A DNA stretch of 64,000 nucleotides from Agaribacterium sp. ZY112 (GTDB lineage: Bacteria > Pseudomonadota > Gammaproteobacteria > Pseudomonadales > Cellvibrionaceae). The notes below the pieces were generated by a model that saw only the letters and a program-made list of their open reading frames with translations, had not been told where the DNA came from and ran no database searches. Positions 38,175 through 50,222 of this stretch are shown piece after piece. The first letter of the stretch is position 1. Every line of letters starts with the position of its first letter. The stretch spans positions 2,475,001-2,539,000 of the forward strand of contig NZ_CP166840.1 of the NCBI RefSeq assembly GCF_041346925.1. The letters run 5' to 3'. The translations under genes and the position numbers were made by a program.

Positions 38175-38763
38175 TCTGGACTCCTAAGATTAATTTTTAA
38201 CGGCTCCGACGCAGGTTCAGCTTTTAGCCACTTTTTTTAAAAGTGTCGGTCTGTGCGTATGAGTGCTGCTTCCCGCATCACTCAATTGGAGTAAAAGATG
38301 CGCGCTAGCAAAAATGCTGCGCAAAGCATGCGCGGATTATAGTGTGCATTGTAGGGTCTTTTGAATATCAATTTGATGTGTATCGATAAAAATCTGCTTT
38401 ACTGCCTATATGTTGTACAGTCTTGTTCTTTATTGGTGCGTTTGCGTGGGGCGTGAGTGCTGCTTTTGCACCAAAGTGGAGACTAATGTGCGTGATCTTC
38501 ACTAGTTCTTATGAAAGTTTGTAATTTAACAGTCGCATAAATATAATTTGCACGCGCTATTTGGGGGCTGCAAAAATGTGTTTGTTTTTTGTGCGGTTTG
38601 GCGCGAGAGTCCTTCTTCTATCAGTGCTGCAAAAGTTACATTTTTAGGTTTGGCTCTTCTTTCAATAAAAAGCACTTTGTTGTGTGTAAAAATGATAATA
38701 CGCTGAACGTCGACTTATCAGTCGGTTGTTTTTCTTAAAATTAAAATAGGGTGTGGCACTGTC
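38175..38763. promoter_or_regulatory. Divergent promoter region gltA / sdhC
   Basis: 589 bases with no credible gene, between divergent TCA-cycle operons. It contains an FNR-like site (38373-38386) and a small ATGCT...AGCAT stem about 38312. Both operons probably start here. I cannot assign -10/-35 elements with confidence. Confidence 0.7.
38373..38386. promoter_or_regulatory. Probable FNR/Anr box
   Basis: TTGAT-GTGT-ATCGA, one mismatch from TTGAT-N4-ATCAA. It lies about 200 bases upstream of gltA ATG and 378 bases upstream of sdhC. Confidence 0.5.
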
Positions 38764-39135
38764 GTGGATAAAAGACCAGTAAACCTCGATCTCTCTACGG
38801 TTAAATTTCCGGTTACGGCGATCGTCTCTATATTGCATCGAGTCAGTGGTGTGGTGTTGTTAGGCGCGATTTTATTATTGCTGTGGGCTTTGGATGTAAG
38901 CCTTTCGTCGGAAGAAGGTTTTGCTTTTATAAAAGAGTTACTCGACAACGTATTTGTAAAGTTGATCGTATGGGCCATGTTGGCAGCAGTGATTTATCAC
39001 TTGGTTGCTGGTGTACGACACCTTTTAATGGACTTGGGTTTTTGGGAAGAGTTGCAAAGTGGTAAAGCTAGCGCTACTGCAAGTCTCGTTCTTTCAGTAA
39101 TTTTGATCGCGTTGGCGGGGGTGTGGTTATGGTAA
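38764..39135 (+). CDS. sdhC: Succinate dehydrogenase cytochrome b556 subunit
   Basis: Membrane anchor of complex II, binding heme b and ubiquinone with SdhD. GTG start at 38764 gives 123 residues and three membrane helices (about 30-50, 63-83, 102-122). The family signature RPVNLDLSTVKFPVTAIVSILHRVSGV is present, with YHLVAGVRHLLMDLG carrying the heme-ligand His. Overlaps sdhD by 7 bases. Confidence 0.96.
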   Translation: MDKRPVNLDLSTVKFPVTAIVSILHRVSGVVLLGAILLLLWALDVSLSSEEGFAFIKELLDNVFVKLIVWAMLAAVIYHLVAGVRHLLMDLGFWEELQSGKASATASLVLSVILIALAGVWLW

Positions 39136-39497
39136 CGGCAACAACAAGTTTTAGTCGTAACGGATTGTCAGACTGGATAATCCAGCGTTTTACCGCAGTA
39201 GTATTGGCTGCATACACCGTATTTATCATTGGCTTTTTGCTGATGAATCCAAATTTAGATTTTGCAACATGGCAGGCGCTGTTTTCCTGCACATGGGTTC
39301 GCATTTTTAGTTTGTTTACCTTGGTCTCTATTGTTGCTCACGGCTGGATCGGTTTGTGGGTTGTTTTGACCGATTACATTACGTCGCGCATGGTGGGTTC
39401 TTCTGCGTTGGCAATTCGTGTCGTTGTGCTCTCAGTGTATGCCGTGGTTAACGTGGTGTTCCTTGTTTGGGGCGTTGAGATTTTCTGGGGGATTTAA
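39129..39497 (+). CDS. sdhD: Succinate dehydrogenase membrane anchor subunit SdhD
   Basis: Second membrane anchor of complex II. ATG 39129 gives 122 residues; the GTG at 39123 would add two. Three membrane helices. Opening [23 protein letters not shown] and a [14 protein letters not shown] segment are typical, the latter holding the conserved His and Asp-Tyr region. It ends 2 bases before sdhA. Confidence 0.94.
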   Translation: MVTATTSFSRNGLSDWIIQRFTAVVLAAYTVFIIGFLLMNPNLDFATWQALFSCTWVRIFSLFTLVSIVAHGWIGLWVVLTDYITSRMVGSSALAIRVVVLSVYAVVNVVFLVWGVEIFWGI

Positions 39498-39499
39498 GA

Positions 39500-41272
39500 A
39501 TGGCGAATATGAGAACGATGACCTTTGACGGTATTGTCATTGGCGGCGGCGGTGCTGGTATGCGCTCCGCACTTCAATTAGCTCAGTCCGGTTTTAAAAC
39601 TGCGGTTATTACAAAAGTATTTCCTACTCGCTCTCACACTGTAAGTGCTCAGGGTGGTATCACTTGTGCGATCGGTAGTGCGGATCCTCAGGATGATTGG
39701 CGCTGGCACATGTATGACACCGTTAAAGGCTCTGATTACATTGGTGATCAAGACGCTATCGAATATATGTGTGCGACTGGCCCTGAAGCTGTTTTTGAGT
39801 TAGAGCACATGGGTTTGCCATTCTCTCGTACTGAAGAGGGGCGTATTTATCAGCGTCCTTTTGGTGGTCAGAGTAAAGATTTTGGTAAGGGGGGGCAGGC
39901 TGCTCGTACCTGTGCAGCGGCGGACCGTACTGGTCATGCCTTGTTGCACACCTTGTATCAAAGCAATGTTAAAAATAATACGGTTTTCCTCAACGAGTGG
40001 TTTGCTGTTGATATTGTTAAGAACCAAGACGGCGCTGTTGTTGGTGTTATGGCGATTAACATGGAAGACGGTGAAGTCGTATATATAAAAGCGAAAGCAA
40101 CTGTATTTGCTACAGGCGGTGCTGGTCGTATTTATGCTTCTACCACCAATGCCCACATTAATACGGGTGATGGTATTGGTATGGCTTTACGTGCAGGTTT
40201 CCCTGTACAAGATATTGAAATGTGGCAGTTCCACCCAACCGGTATTGCGGGTGCGGGTGTGCTTGTTACAGAAGGCTGTCGCGGTGAAGGCGGTTACTTA
40301 GTTAATAAGGATGGCGAGCGCTTTATGGAGCGTTATGCGCCAAACGCTAAAGATCTAGCGGGTCGCGATGTGGTTGCACGCTCCATGGTGCTAGAGATTC
40401 TAGAGGGGCGCGGTTGTGGTGAAAACGGCGATCACGTTTTCCTTAAGCTAGATCACTTGGGTGCTGAAACACTGAATCAGCGTTTGCCGGGTATTCTTGA
40501 GTTGAGCCGTACTTTTGCTCATGCAGACCCAATCAAAGAACCTATTCCGGTTGTGCCAACTTGTCACTATATGATGGGTGGTATCCCAACAAACGTTGAT
40601 GGTCAGGCCTTAATGACAGGCGCTGATGGCGGCGATAAGGTTATTGATGGTTTCTATGCTTGTGGTGAGGTGGCGTGTGTATCTGTGCACGGTGCTAACC
40701 GTTTAGGTGGTAATTCACTACTCGATCTTGTTGTATTTGGTCGCGCCTCTGGTTTGTTTATTGAAAAATCGTTGCGTGAAGGCATCGAGTTGCGCGATGC
40801 GACAGACTCAGATTTCGACGCGGCCTTGAGTCGTTTGGACAAGCTCAATAACAATACAGGTGGTGAACAAGCTGCCGTCGTTCGCAAAGACTTGCAGAGC
40901 ATCATGCAGAATCACTTTGGTGTATTCCGTAAGGGTGAGTTTATGCAAGAGGGTATTAAGAAGTTAGAAGCTTTGCGTGAGCGTGTTGAGAATTTAGAGC
41001 TTGCAGATAAAACCATGAGCTACAACACTGCTCGTATTGAAGCTTTAGAGGTTCAGAATTTATTTGAAGTTGCAGAAGCGACTGCGATTGCAGCTGAAGA
41101 GCGCAAAGAAAGTCGCGGTGCGCATGCGCGTGATGACTTCCAAGAGCGTGATGATGAGAATTGGTTGTGTCACTCAATGTACGATCCAACAACTAAGAAA
41201 GTTGGTAAGCGTGACGTGAACTTTAAACCAAAAACTGTCGATACCTTCGAACCGAAGATTCGTACTTATTAA
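39500..41272 (+). CDS. sdhA: Succinate dehydrogenase flavoprotein subunit
   Basis: Oxidises succinate to fumarate with covalent FAD. 590 residues. Rossmann motif [19 protein letters not shown]; the FAD-linking His in [12 protein letters not shown] (about residue 45); catalytic region [23 protein letters not shown]; and [18 protein letters not shown] near 400. The C-terminal segment [17 protein letters not shown] is normal. Lies in sdhCDAB, 2 bases after sdhD. Confidence 0.98.
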   Translation: MANMRTMTFDGIVIGGGGAGMRSALQLAQSGFKTAVITKVFPTRSHTVSAQGGITCAIGSADPQDDWRWHMYDTVKGSDYIGDQDAIEYMCATGPEAVFELEHMGLPFSRTEEGRIYQRPFGGQSKDFGKGGQAARTCAAADRTGHALLHTLYQSNVKNNTVFLNEWFAVDIVKNQDGAVVGVMAINMEDGEVVYIKAKATVFATGGAGRIYASTTNAHINTGDGIGMALRAGFPVQDIEMWQFHPTGIAGAGVLVTEGCRGEGGYLVNKDGERFMERYAPNAKDLAGRDVVARSMVLEILEGRGCGENGDHVFLKLDHLGAETLNQRLPGILELSRTFAHADPIKEPIPVVPTCHYMMGGIPTNVDGQALMTGADGGDKVIDGFYACGEVACVSVHGANRLGGNSLLDLVVFGRASGLFIEKSLREGIELRDATDSDFDAALSRLDKLNNNTGGEQAAVVRKDLQSIMQNHFGVFRKGEFMQEGIKKLEALRERVENLELADKTMSYNTARIEALEVQNLFEVAEATAIAAEERKESRGAHARDDFQERDDENWLCHSMYDPTTKKVGKRDVNFKPKTVDTFEPKIRTY

Positions 41273-41300
41273 TCTGGATCGCGATTAGGAGAAAGTAAAA

Positions 41301-42005
41301 ATGTTGACAGTTGAAATCTATCGCTACAACCCAGACACGGATAAAGAGCCAAGCATGAAGTCGTATCAGCTTGATACGCAAGGTAAGGACTTGATGGTTC
41401 TTGATGTGCTTGAGCAAATTAAAGAGCAAGACCCATCGCTTGCGTATCGTCGTTCTTGTCGTGAAGGTGTATGTGGCTCTGATGGTTTAAATATTAACGG
41501 TAAAAATGGCTTGGCGTGTATTACACCTTTGTCTGCTTCTGTTAAAAAGAATAAGTTGATTCTTCGTCCTTTGCCTGGGTTACCGATTATTCGTGATCTT
41601 GTGATCGACATGAGTCAGTTCTACGCTCAATATGAAAAGATTGAGCCGTATTTGCAGAATAATACACCTGCGCCTGCCATTGAGCGCAAGCAAAGCCCTG
41701 AAGAGCGAGAAAAGCTTGATGGTCTTTATGAATGCATTTTGTGTGCGTGCTGTTCAACTAGTTGTCCGTCGTTCTGGTGGAATCCAGATAAGTTTATTGG
41801 TCCATCTGGTTTGCTTCAGGCATATCGCTTTTTAGCGGATAGTCGTGATACAGCAACAGAAGAGCGTTTAGCTAAATTGGATGATCCGTACAGTGTTGTG
41901 CGTTGTCACGGTATTATGAATTGTGTTGAGTCTTGTCCTAAGGGGCTAAACCCAACCAAGGCAATTAGCAGTATTCGTAATATGATGTTACAGCAGAGTA
42001 CCTAA
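41301..42005 (+). CDS. sdhB: Succinate dehydrogenase iron-sulfur subunit
   Basis: Carries electrons from FAD to ubiquinone through 2Fe-2S, 4Fe-4S and 3Fe-4S clusters. 234 residues. 2Fe-2S ligands lie in SCREGVCGSDGLNING; then YECILCACCSTSCPSFWW and CHGIMNCVESCPKGLNPT supply the other two clusters. AGGAG precedes ATG 41301. Followed by a 262-base spacer with one imperfect GAGTCGTAA/TTACGGCTC hairpin (42032-42058), then sucA. Confidence 0.97.
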   Translation: MLTVEIYRYNPDTDKEPSMKSYQLDTQGKDLMVLDVLEQIKEQDPSLAYRRSCREGVCGSDGLNINGKNGLACITPLSASVKKNKLILRPLPGLPIIRDLVIDMSQFYAQYEKIEPYLQNNTPAPAIERKQSPEEREKLDGLYECILCACCSTSCPSFWWNPDKFIGPSGLLQAYRFLADSRDTATEERLAKLDDPYSVVRCHGIMNCVESCPKGLNPTKAISSIRNMMLQQST

Positions 42006-42267
42006 TTTTAGGTTGTCTGCAGTTTTAATGTGAGTCGTAAGAGGGTTGTTTACGGCTCATATATAACGACAGCTTGGTTTTAATTAGCCGAGCAATAATT
42101 ACTGGAAGCCCACAAGGCTTTGTGGATAATGTGCTCTAGTGTGAGTATTGGGGTGTTGGTGCATTTGCCTGCAAACTATACTCTACCGATGCATTACGAG
42201 CTGACATTGTCTGACGTCAATTATCGTTGATTTAAGTAGTACAAGGTCCGTTTTTACGGGGAAAGAG

Positions 42268-45105
42268 ATGCAAGAAAGTTTAATGGAGCTGCTGTGGAGT
42301 ACATCCCACTTTTCAGGTGGTAATGCCCCATATGTTGAAGAACTCTACGAGTCTTACTTAAAAGACCCTAACTCGGTGGCGGATAGCTGGCGAGAAACCT
42401 TTGACAAGCTACCCCGCGTAGAGGGTGTGGTGACTTCAGATGTACCACATTCTGAAATTGTTGATTATTTTGAGCAGCTCGGTCGCAGTAATGTACGTTA
42501 CTCCGCGAAACCGGGGGAAGGCTCTTCCAGTATTGCGCACGAACGCAAGCAGGTTGAAGTAGTTCAGTTGGTGAATGCCTATCGATTAAGTGGCCATCAA
42601 CGAGCAAACTTAGATCCTCTTGGTTTGCAAAAAACTCGCAGCGCTCCTGATTTAGATTTAGGTTTTCACGGTCTTAATACCGCTGACTTAGATTCTGTTT
42701 TCCAAACCGGTGATATGGGCTTTGGTTATGCAGAAGGTTTGTTGCGTGACATCATTGGTGATCTAGAAAAAACCTACTGTGGCAATATTGGCGCTGAGGT
42801 GATGCACATCACCAATTATGAAGAGCGTCGCTGGTTGTTGCAGCGCTTAGAGAGTAGCCGTTGCCGCCCAAGCTTTGATGATGAAGCTAAACTCAGCATC
42901 TTGAAGCGTATGACTGCGGCTGAAGGCTTAGAGCGTCATCTCGATAGTAAATACCCAGGCACAAAGCGTTTTGGTCTTGAAGGGGCTGAAAGTTTTGTTC
43001 CATTAATTGATGCCACCATTCAGCGCACCGGTAGTTATGGTGCTAAAGAGATGGTTATTGGCATGGCCCACCGTGGCCGCTTAAATACCTTGGTTAATGT
43101 TCTTGGTAAAAACCCAGCTGATTTGTTTGATGAATTTGAAGGTAAAAGGCTGGTAGATACTTCGGGTGATGTTAAGTATCACCAAGGTTTCTCATCAAAT
43201 GTTATGACCCCTGGCGGTGAAATGCACTTGGCTTTGGCGTTTAACCCAAGTCATTTGGAGATTGCCTCGCCTGTAGTTGAAGGCTCTGTTCGCGCTCGTC
43301 AAGATCGCCGAGAAGATGCAGATGGTCATAAAGTAATTCCAGTTGTTATTCATGGAGACTCTGCCTTTGCCGGTCAGGGTGTTGTCATGGAAACCTTCCA
43401 AATGAGTCAAACTCGCGCGTATAAAACGGGCGGTACGATTCATATTGTTATTAACAATCAGGTTGGTTTTACTACTAACAAACAAGAAGACGTTCGCTCT
43501 ACTGACTACTGCACCGACGTAGCCAAAATGATCGAGACGCCTATCTTCCATGTTAATGGTGATGACCCTGAAGCAGTTGTGTTTATTGCGAACCTTGCTG
43601 CGGACTACCGCAATGAGTTCAAAAAAGATGTAGTGATTGATCTTGTTTGTTATCGCCGTCGTGGCCATAACGAAACGGATGAGCCGTCGTCAACTCAGCC
43701 GTTGATGTACAAGGCGATTCGCGCGCATAAAACGACTCGCACTCTTTTTGCTGAGAAGCTGGTGGCTGAGGGTGTATTGAGTCAGCAGGAGGCGGACGAT
43801 CTTACTCGCGGTTATCGCGACATGTTGGATCGCGGTGAATCGGTTGCTCGCGGTTTGGTGAGTGAACCAGATAAAAGCTTATTTGTTGATTGGACTCCTT
43901 ATATCGGTCACGACTGGCATACGCCTGCTAACACCGGCGTTAGCTTGCCTAAATTGCAAGAAATTGCTGATAAGGTAAGTCATGTTCCAGACGGTATTCA
44001 GGTTCAACGCCAGGTTGCTAAAATTTACGATGACCGCAGGAAAATGGCTGGCGGTGCGTTACCCATTAACTGGGGTATGGCTGAAACCTTGGCTTATGCA
44101 ACCTTGCTGGAAGAGGATTATGAAATCCGAATCTCTGGCCAAGATGTGGGGCGAGGTACTTTTAGTCACCGCCATGCGGTTGTACATAATCAAAAGGATG
44201 GTGAGAGCTATATTCCTCTTGAAAATGTTAAAGAAGGGCAGCCTCGTTTTGATATTTACGACTCGTTATTGTCTGAAGAAGCCGTATTGGCTTTTGAGTA
44301 TGGCTATGCAACAACCGCTCCTAAAGGTTTGGTGATTTGGGAGGCTCAGTTTGGTGATTTTGCTAACGGCGCTCAGGTTGTTATTGACCAGTTTATTAGT
44401 AGTGGTGAGCACAAGTGGGGCCGTTTGTGTGGTTTGACTTTGTTGTTACCTCACGGGTACGAAGGGCAGGGGCCTGAGCATAGCTCAGCACGTTTAGAGC
44501 GCTTTATGCAATTGTGTGCTGAGCACAATATGCAGGTGTGTATCCCAACCACGCCTGCGCAGGTTTTCCATATGCTTCGTCGTCAAGCGGTTCGTCCTAT
44601 GCGACGTCCGTTAATTGTGATGAGCCCTAAGTGGATTTTGCGTCACAAGCTTGCGACCTCAAGTCTTGAGGAATTGACGGAAGGTTCATTCCTACCGGTG
44701 ATTGGTGAGCAGGAGCTGGCTCCTGAGAAAGTAAAACGTGTTGTGCTTTGCAGTGGTAAAGTTTATTACCACCTACTTGAAGCGCGCATGGAGCGAGAGC
44801 AAGAAGACGTTGCTTTGATTCGGATTGAGCAGCTTTATCCTTTCCCTGAAGAAGATTTACGTGTGGCGCTTGAGCCTTACGCTGATGTAACTGACGTGGT
44901 CTGGGTACAAGAAGAACCAATGAACCAAGGGGCTTGGTATAGCAGCCAGCACCGTATGCGCCGTGTTGTTGAGCGTGTAAATAGCGATGCATATTTACGC
45001 TACGCAGGTCGCACCGCGTCATCAGCCCCAGCGGCTGGTTATATGTCTACCCATTTAGAAGAGCAGGCTAGGTTTATTAACGCCGCTTTAGACCTAGATG
45101 TGTAA
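42268..45105 (+). CDS. sucA: 2-oxoglutarate dehydrogenase E1 component
   Basis: Thiamine-diphosphate E1 of the 2-oxoglutarate dehydrogenase complex. 945 residues. The N-terminal E2-binding segment (YVEELYESYLKDPNSVADSW) is present. ThDP and active-site motifs follow: GMAHRGRLNTLVNVLGK, AFNPSHLEIASPVVEGSVRARQ, HGDSAFAGQG, and the transketolase-like half with GQDVGRGTFSHRHAV. GGGGAAAGAG precedes ATG 42268. First of sucAB-lpd; spaced 56 bases from sucB. Confidence 0.97.
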   Translation: MQESLMELLWSTSHFSGGNAPYVEELYESYLKDPNSVADSWRETFDKLPRVEGVVTSDVPHSEIVDYFEQLGRSNVRYSAKPGEGSSSIAHERKQVEVVQLVNAYRLSGHQRANLDPLGLQKTRSAPDLDLGFHGLNTADLDSVFQTGDMGFGYAEGLLRDIIGDLEKTYCGNIGAEVMHITNYEERRWLLQRLESSRCRPSFDDEAKLSILKRMTAAEGLERHLDSKYPGTKRFGLEGAESFVPLIDATIQRTGSYGAKEMVIGMAHRGRLNTLVNVLGKNPADLFDEFEGKRLVDTSGDVKYHQGFSSNVMTPGGEMHLALAFNPSHLEIASPVVEGSVRARQDRREDADGHKVIPVVIHGDSAFAGQGVVMETFQMSQTRAYKTGGTIHIVINNQVGFTTNKQEDVRSTDYCTDVAKMIETPIFHVNGDDPEAVVFIANLAADYRNEFKKDVVIDLVCYRRRGHNETDEPSSTQPLMYKAIRAHKTTRTLFAEKLVAEGVLSQQEADDLTRGYRDMLDRGESVARGLVSEPDKSLFVDWTPYIGHDWHTPANTGVSLPKLQEIADKVSHVPDGIQVQRQVAKIYDDRRKMAGGALPINWGMAETLAYATLLEEDYEIRISGQDVGRGTFSHRHAVVHNQKDGESYIPLENVKEGQPRFDIYDSLLSEEAVLAFEYGYATTAPKGLVIWEAQFGDFANGAQVVIDQFISSGEHKWGRLCGLTLLLPHGYEGQGPEHSSARLERFMQLCAEHNMQVCIPTTPAQVFHMLRRQAVRPMRRPLIVMSPKWILRHKLATSSLEELTEGSFLPVIGEQELAPEKVKRVVLCSGKVYYHLLEARMEREQEDVALIRIEQLYPFPEEDLRVALEPYADVTDVVWVQEEPMNQGAWYSSQHRMRRVVERVNSDAYLRYAGRTASSAPAAGYMSTHLEEQARFINAALDLDV

Positions 45106-45161
45106 CTTAATTAAATATCGAGCCCACAAAATTAACTGAGCCTAAACGGACAAGAAAAGAA

Positions 45162-46379
45162 ATGACCACTGAAATCAAAGCGCCTACTTTTCCGGAATCA
45201 GTACAAGACGGCACCATCGTTACTTGGCACAAGCAAGTTGGTGAAGCTGTTAGCCGAGACGAGCTTCTTGTCGAAGTTGAAACTGATAAAGTTGTATTAG
45301 AAGTTGTTGCTCCTGCGGACGGAACTGTTGCTGAAATTGTAAAAGGCGAAGGTGACGTTGTAGAGAGCAATGAGTTGCTAGGTAAAATTACTGAGGGCGC
45401 TGTAGCGGCGGCTCCAGCTGAGCCGGCGGCTGCTCCTGAAACTGCCCCAGCTGCTAGTAGCAATGAAGATATTAAAGCAGCTCCAGCTGCTCGTAAATTA
45501 GCGTCAGAAAAAGGCGTTGATCTGTCTTTAGTTAGCGGTACTGGTAAAGGCGGTTTAATTACTAAAGCGGATGTTCAAGCATTTGAGCCAGCGACGGCTC
45601 CCGTAGCTGAAGCTCCAGCACCTGTCAAAGCGGCTGCGCCAGCGGCGTCCCCTGCGATTGAGGTTCAGCTTGGTGAGCGTGTTGAAAAACGCGTGCCAAT
45701 GACGCGCTTGCGTTCACGTATTGCTGAGCGTTTATTAGAGGCAACACAAACAACGGCCATGTTGACCACCTTTAACGAGGTGAACATGGCGCCAGTGATG
45801 GAGCTTCGCAAGAAATATAAAGATCAGTTTGAAAAATCTCACAATGGCACGCGCTTAGGTTTTATGGGCTTTTTCGTAAAAGCGGCCGTTGAAGCTTTGC
45901 GTCGTTTCCCTGCTGTAAACGCATCAATCGATGGTAAAGATATTGTTTATCACGGTTACCAAGATGTTGGTGTTGCGGTAAGTACTGAAAAAGGTTTGGT
46001 TGTGCCTGTGTTGCGCAACGCTGAAAACATGGGCCTTGCAGACATTGAGTCTGGTGTGCGTGACTTTGGTTTGCGTGCTCGCGATGGTAAGTTAGGCATT
46101 GAAGAGATGACTGGTGGTACCTTTACCATTACTAATGGTGGTGTATTTGGATCGTTAGTATCAACGCCAATTTTGAACCCACCTCAGTCTGCGATTTTGG
46201 GTATGCACAAGATTCAAGAGCGCCCAATGGCTGTTAATGGTGAAGTTAAAATCTTGCCAATGATGTATCTAGCTATGTCTTATGACCACCGTATTATCGA
46301 TGGTAAAGATGCTGTTCAGTTCCTTGTTGCGATCAAAGATTTACTCGAAGATCCAGCTCGTATATTGCTAGAAATTTAA
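45162..46379 (+). CDS. sucB: Dihydrolipoyl succinyltransferase (E2)
   Basis: Core of the 2-oxoglutarate dehydrogenase complex, passing succinyl groups to CoA. 405 residues: one lipoyl domain (1-77) with the lipoyl Lys in [10 protein letters not shown], an Ala/Pro linker (about 80-105), a peripheral-subunit-binding domain (about 108-145, [15 protein letters not shown]), a second linker, and the catalytic domain ending [15 protein letters not shown] with its His and Asp. 48 bases before lpdA. Confidence 0.97.
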   Translation: MTTEIKAPTFPESVQDGTIVTWHKQVGEAVSRDELLVEVETDKVVLEVVAPADGTVAEIVKGEGDVVESNELLGKITEGAVAAAPAEPAAAPETAPAASSNEDIKAAPAARKLASEKGVDLSLVSGTGKGGLITKADVQAFEPATAPVAEAPAPVKAAAPAASPAIEVQLGERVEKRVPMTRLRSRIAERLLEATQTTAMLTTFNEVNMAPVMELRKKYKDQFEKSHNGTRLGFMGFFVKAAVEALRRFPAVNASIDGKDIVYHGYQDVGVAVSTEKGLVVPVLRNAENMGLADIESGVRDFGLRARDGKLGIEEMTGGTFTITNGGVFGSLVSTPILNPPQSAILGMHKIQERPMAVNGEVKILPMMYLAMSYDHRIIDGKDAVQFLVAIKDLLEDPARILLEI

Positions 46380-46409
46380 GCCGCGTTTAACAAATTTAAT
46401 ATATTTTAA

Positions 46410-47879
<1,470 letters not shown>

Positions 47880-47900
47880 GTTTTATACGAAGCAAAAATA

Positions 47901-47926
47901 AAATGGTCGCACTTGTGCGGCCATTT
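47901..47926 (+). terminator. Weak terminator or hairpin after lpdA
   Basis: AAATGGTCGCA pairs with TGCGGCCATTT around a 4-base loop, with one U-G wobble; only a short T-rich tail follows. It may partly separate sucAB-lpd from sucCD. Confidence 0.55.
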
Positions 47927-48125
47927 GTCTATTGGGAGCAGGGAGCTGCCATGTTTGGGGAATACTCCCAAGCAGAACTAAGGACGGTTGTAATATCCAG
48001 TCTGTCCCCCAGTTTGACTAATTAAGCTGAATGGCTGGCATCCGAATCAGGGTGAGGAAGGGGATAACGTTTTAGTGTCGGTCACAAGTCGACATACCTC
48101 TAAAAATAGTAAATGGTATTGATAA

Positions 48126-49289
48126 ATGAACTTACACGAGTATCAAGGCAAGCAGTTGTTTGCGGAATACGGTTTGCCCGTATCCAAAGGTGTGGTTGCT
48201 GAAACGCCTGCGGAAGCGGTAGCAGCAGCGGGAGAGTTAGGTGGCGATGTTTGGGTGGTTAAAGCCCAGGTTCACGCTGGTGGTCGCGGTAAAGCTGGTG
48301 GCGTTAAAGTCGCCAAAAGCAAAGGCGAAATCGAAGAATTCTCAAAGCACTGGTTAGGTCGCAACCTAGTGACTTACCAAACGGACGAAGCGGGTCAGCC
48401 TGTTAACCGTATTTTGGTTGAAGATCTTACTGATATCGCTCAAGAATTGTATTTAGGTGCCGTTGTTGATCGCTCCACTCGTCGTGTCGTATTTATGGCA
48501 TCGACTGAAGGTGGTGTTGAAATTGAGCAGGTAGCTGAAGAAACGCCTGAGAAAATTCTAAAAGCCATTGTTGATCCTATGACAGGTGCTCAGCCTTATC
48601 AGGGCCGCGAGTTGGCATTTAAGCTTGGTCTTGAAGGTAAGCAAGTGAAGCAATTCACCAATATCTTCTTGGGTCTTGCAAAAATGTTTGTTGAGAAAGA
48701 CTTGGCTTTGCTTGAGATTAACCCTTTGGTTATTACAGGCGCTGGTGATCTTCACTGTCTTGACGCAAAAATCAATATCGACGGCAACGCCATGTACCGT
48801 CACCCAGAGCTAAAAGAAATGCACGATCCTTCGCAAGAAGATGAGCGTGAAGCCCATGCCGCTAAGTGGGAGCTTAACTACGTTGCTCTTGAAGGCAATA
48901 TCGGCTGTATGGTAAATGGTGCGGGTTTAGCGATGGGCACCATGGACATCGTTAAGTTACACGGTGGTCAGCCAGCTAACTTCCTAGATGTAGGTGGTGG
49001 CGCGACGAAAGAGCGTGTGATTGAAGCATTCAAAATCATTCTAAGCGACGAAAACGTCAGTGCTGTATTTATTAATATCTTTGGCGGTATCGTTCGTTGC
49101 GATCTGATTGCTGAAGGTGTAATTGGTGCGGTTGAAGAGGTGGGTGTAAAAGTCCCTGTTGTTGTTCGCCTTGAGGGTAACAATGCAGAGCTTGGCGCCA
49201 AGGTGCTAGCCGAAAGTGGCTTGAACATCATTGCGGCAACCAGTTTAACGGATGCTGCACAGAAAGTTGTAGAAGCGGCGGGGAACTAA
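48126..49289 (+). CDS. sucC: Succinyl-CoA synthetase beta subunit
   Basis: With SucD makes succinate and ATP or GTP from succinyl-CoA. 387 residues. The ATP-grasp fold opens [35 protein letters not shown] is the nucleotide site; LEINPLVI and [17 protein letters not shown] are standard. It ends 2 bases before sucD. Confidence 0.98.
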   Translation: MNLHEYQGKQLFAEYGLPVSKGVVAETPAEAVAAAGELGGDVWVVKAQVHAGGRGKAGGVKVAKSKGEIEEFSKHWLGRNLVTYQTDEAGQPVNRILVEDLTDIAQELYLGAVVDRSTRRVVFMASTEGGVEIEQVAEETPEKILKAIVDPMTGAQPYQGRELAFKLGLEGKQVKQFTNIFLGLAKMFVEKDLALLEINPLVITGAGDLHCLDAKINIDGNAMYRHPELKEMHDPSQEDEREAHAAKWELNYVALEGNIGCMVNGAGLAMGTMDIVKLHGGQPANFLDVGGGATKERVIEAFKIILSDENVSAVFINIFGGIVRCDLIAEGVIGAVEEVGVKVPVVVRLEGNNAELGAKVLAESGLNIIAATSLTDAAQKVVEAAGN

Positions 49290-49291
49290 GA

Positions 49292-50164
49292 ATGAGCGTA
49301 TTAATTAATAAAGACACCAAAGTATTGTGTCAGGGCTTTACTGGTTCTCAAGGTACTTTTCACTCTGAGCAAGCTATTGCTTATGGCACCAATATGGTTG
49401 GTGGTGTTACGCCAGGCAAGGGTGGTCAAACCCATCTTGGTTTGCCTGTTTTTAACACAATGGCGGAAGCTGTAGAAGCGACGGGCGCCGATGCATCCGT
49501 TATCTATGTACCTGCTCCTTTCTGTAAGGATTCCATCCTTGAGGCTGCTCACAGTGGCGTTAAGTTGGTGGTTTGTATTACTGAAGGCATTCCAACTATG
49601 GATATGCTTGAAGCTAAAGTGAAGTGCGACGAATTAGGTGTGCGTTTGATCGGTCCTAACTGCCCGGGTGTGATCACTCCTGGTGAGTGTAAGATCGGTA
49701 TTATGCCTGGTCACATTCACTTGCCTGGTAAGGTAGGCATTGTCAGCCGTTCAGGTACTTTGACCTACGAAGCGGTTAAGCAAACCACAGACTTTGGTTT
49801 TGGTCAGTCTACTTGTGTTGGTATCGGCGGCGACCCAATCCCTGGTTCGAACTTTATCGATATTCTTGAGATGTTCCAGAATGACGATAAAACCGAAGCC
49901 ATCGTCATGATTGGTGAAATTGGTGGTACGGCTGAAGAAGAAGCTGCTGCTTATATTAAAGCGAATGTCACCAAGCCTGTTGTTTCTTACATTGCGGGTG
50001 TAACTGCGCCTCCAGGTAAGCGTATGGGCCATGCTGGAGCAATTATCTCTGGTGGTAAGGGCACGGCTGATGAAAAATTTGCCGCGCTTGAAGAAGCTGG
50101 AGTAAAGACCGTTCGCAGTCTTGCTGATATCGGTCAGGCATTAAAAGAGGCGACGGGCTGGTAA
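49292..50164 (+). CDS. sucD: Succinyl-CoA synthetase alpha subunit
   Basis: CoA-binding and phospho-His subunit of succinyl-CoA synthetase. 290 residues. CoA loop [20 protein letters not shown] near 12-31; the phosphorylated His lies in [21 protein letters not shown]. It completes the sdh-suc block and is followed at once by a strong terminator. Confidence 0.98.
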   Translation: MSVLINKDTKVLCQGFTGSQGTFHSEQAIAYGTNMVGGVTPGKGGQTHLGLPVFNTMAEAVEATGADASVIYVPAPFCKDSILEAAHSGVKLVVCITEGIPTMDMLEAKVKCDELGVRLIGPNCPGVITPGECKIGIMPGHIHLPGKVGIVSRSGTLTYEAVKQTTDFGFGQSTCVGIGGDPIPGSNFIDILEMFQNDDKTEAIVMIGEIGGTAEEEAAAYIKANVTKPVVSYIAGVTAPPGKRMGHAGAIISGGKGTADEKFAALEEAGVKTVRSLADIGQALKEATGW

Positions 50165-50189
50165 GTTCTTTTACCATCATGTAGCTTTT

Positions 50190-50216
50190 AAAGGCAGCTC
50201 TCGAGCTGCCTTTTTT
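50190..50216 (+). terminator. Terminator of suc operon
   Basis: GGCAGCTC (50193-50200) and GAGCTGCC (50203-50210) with TTTTTT after; also A-rich before, so it may serve the minus-strand gene at 50223. Confidence 0.9.
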
Positions 50217-50222
50217 GTGCCG

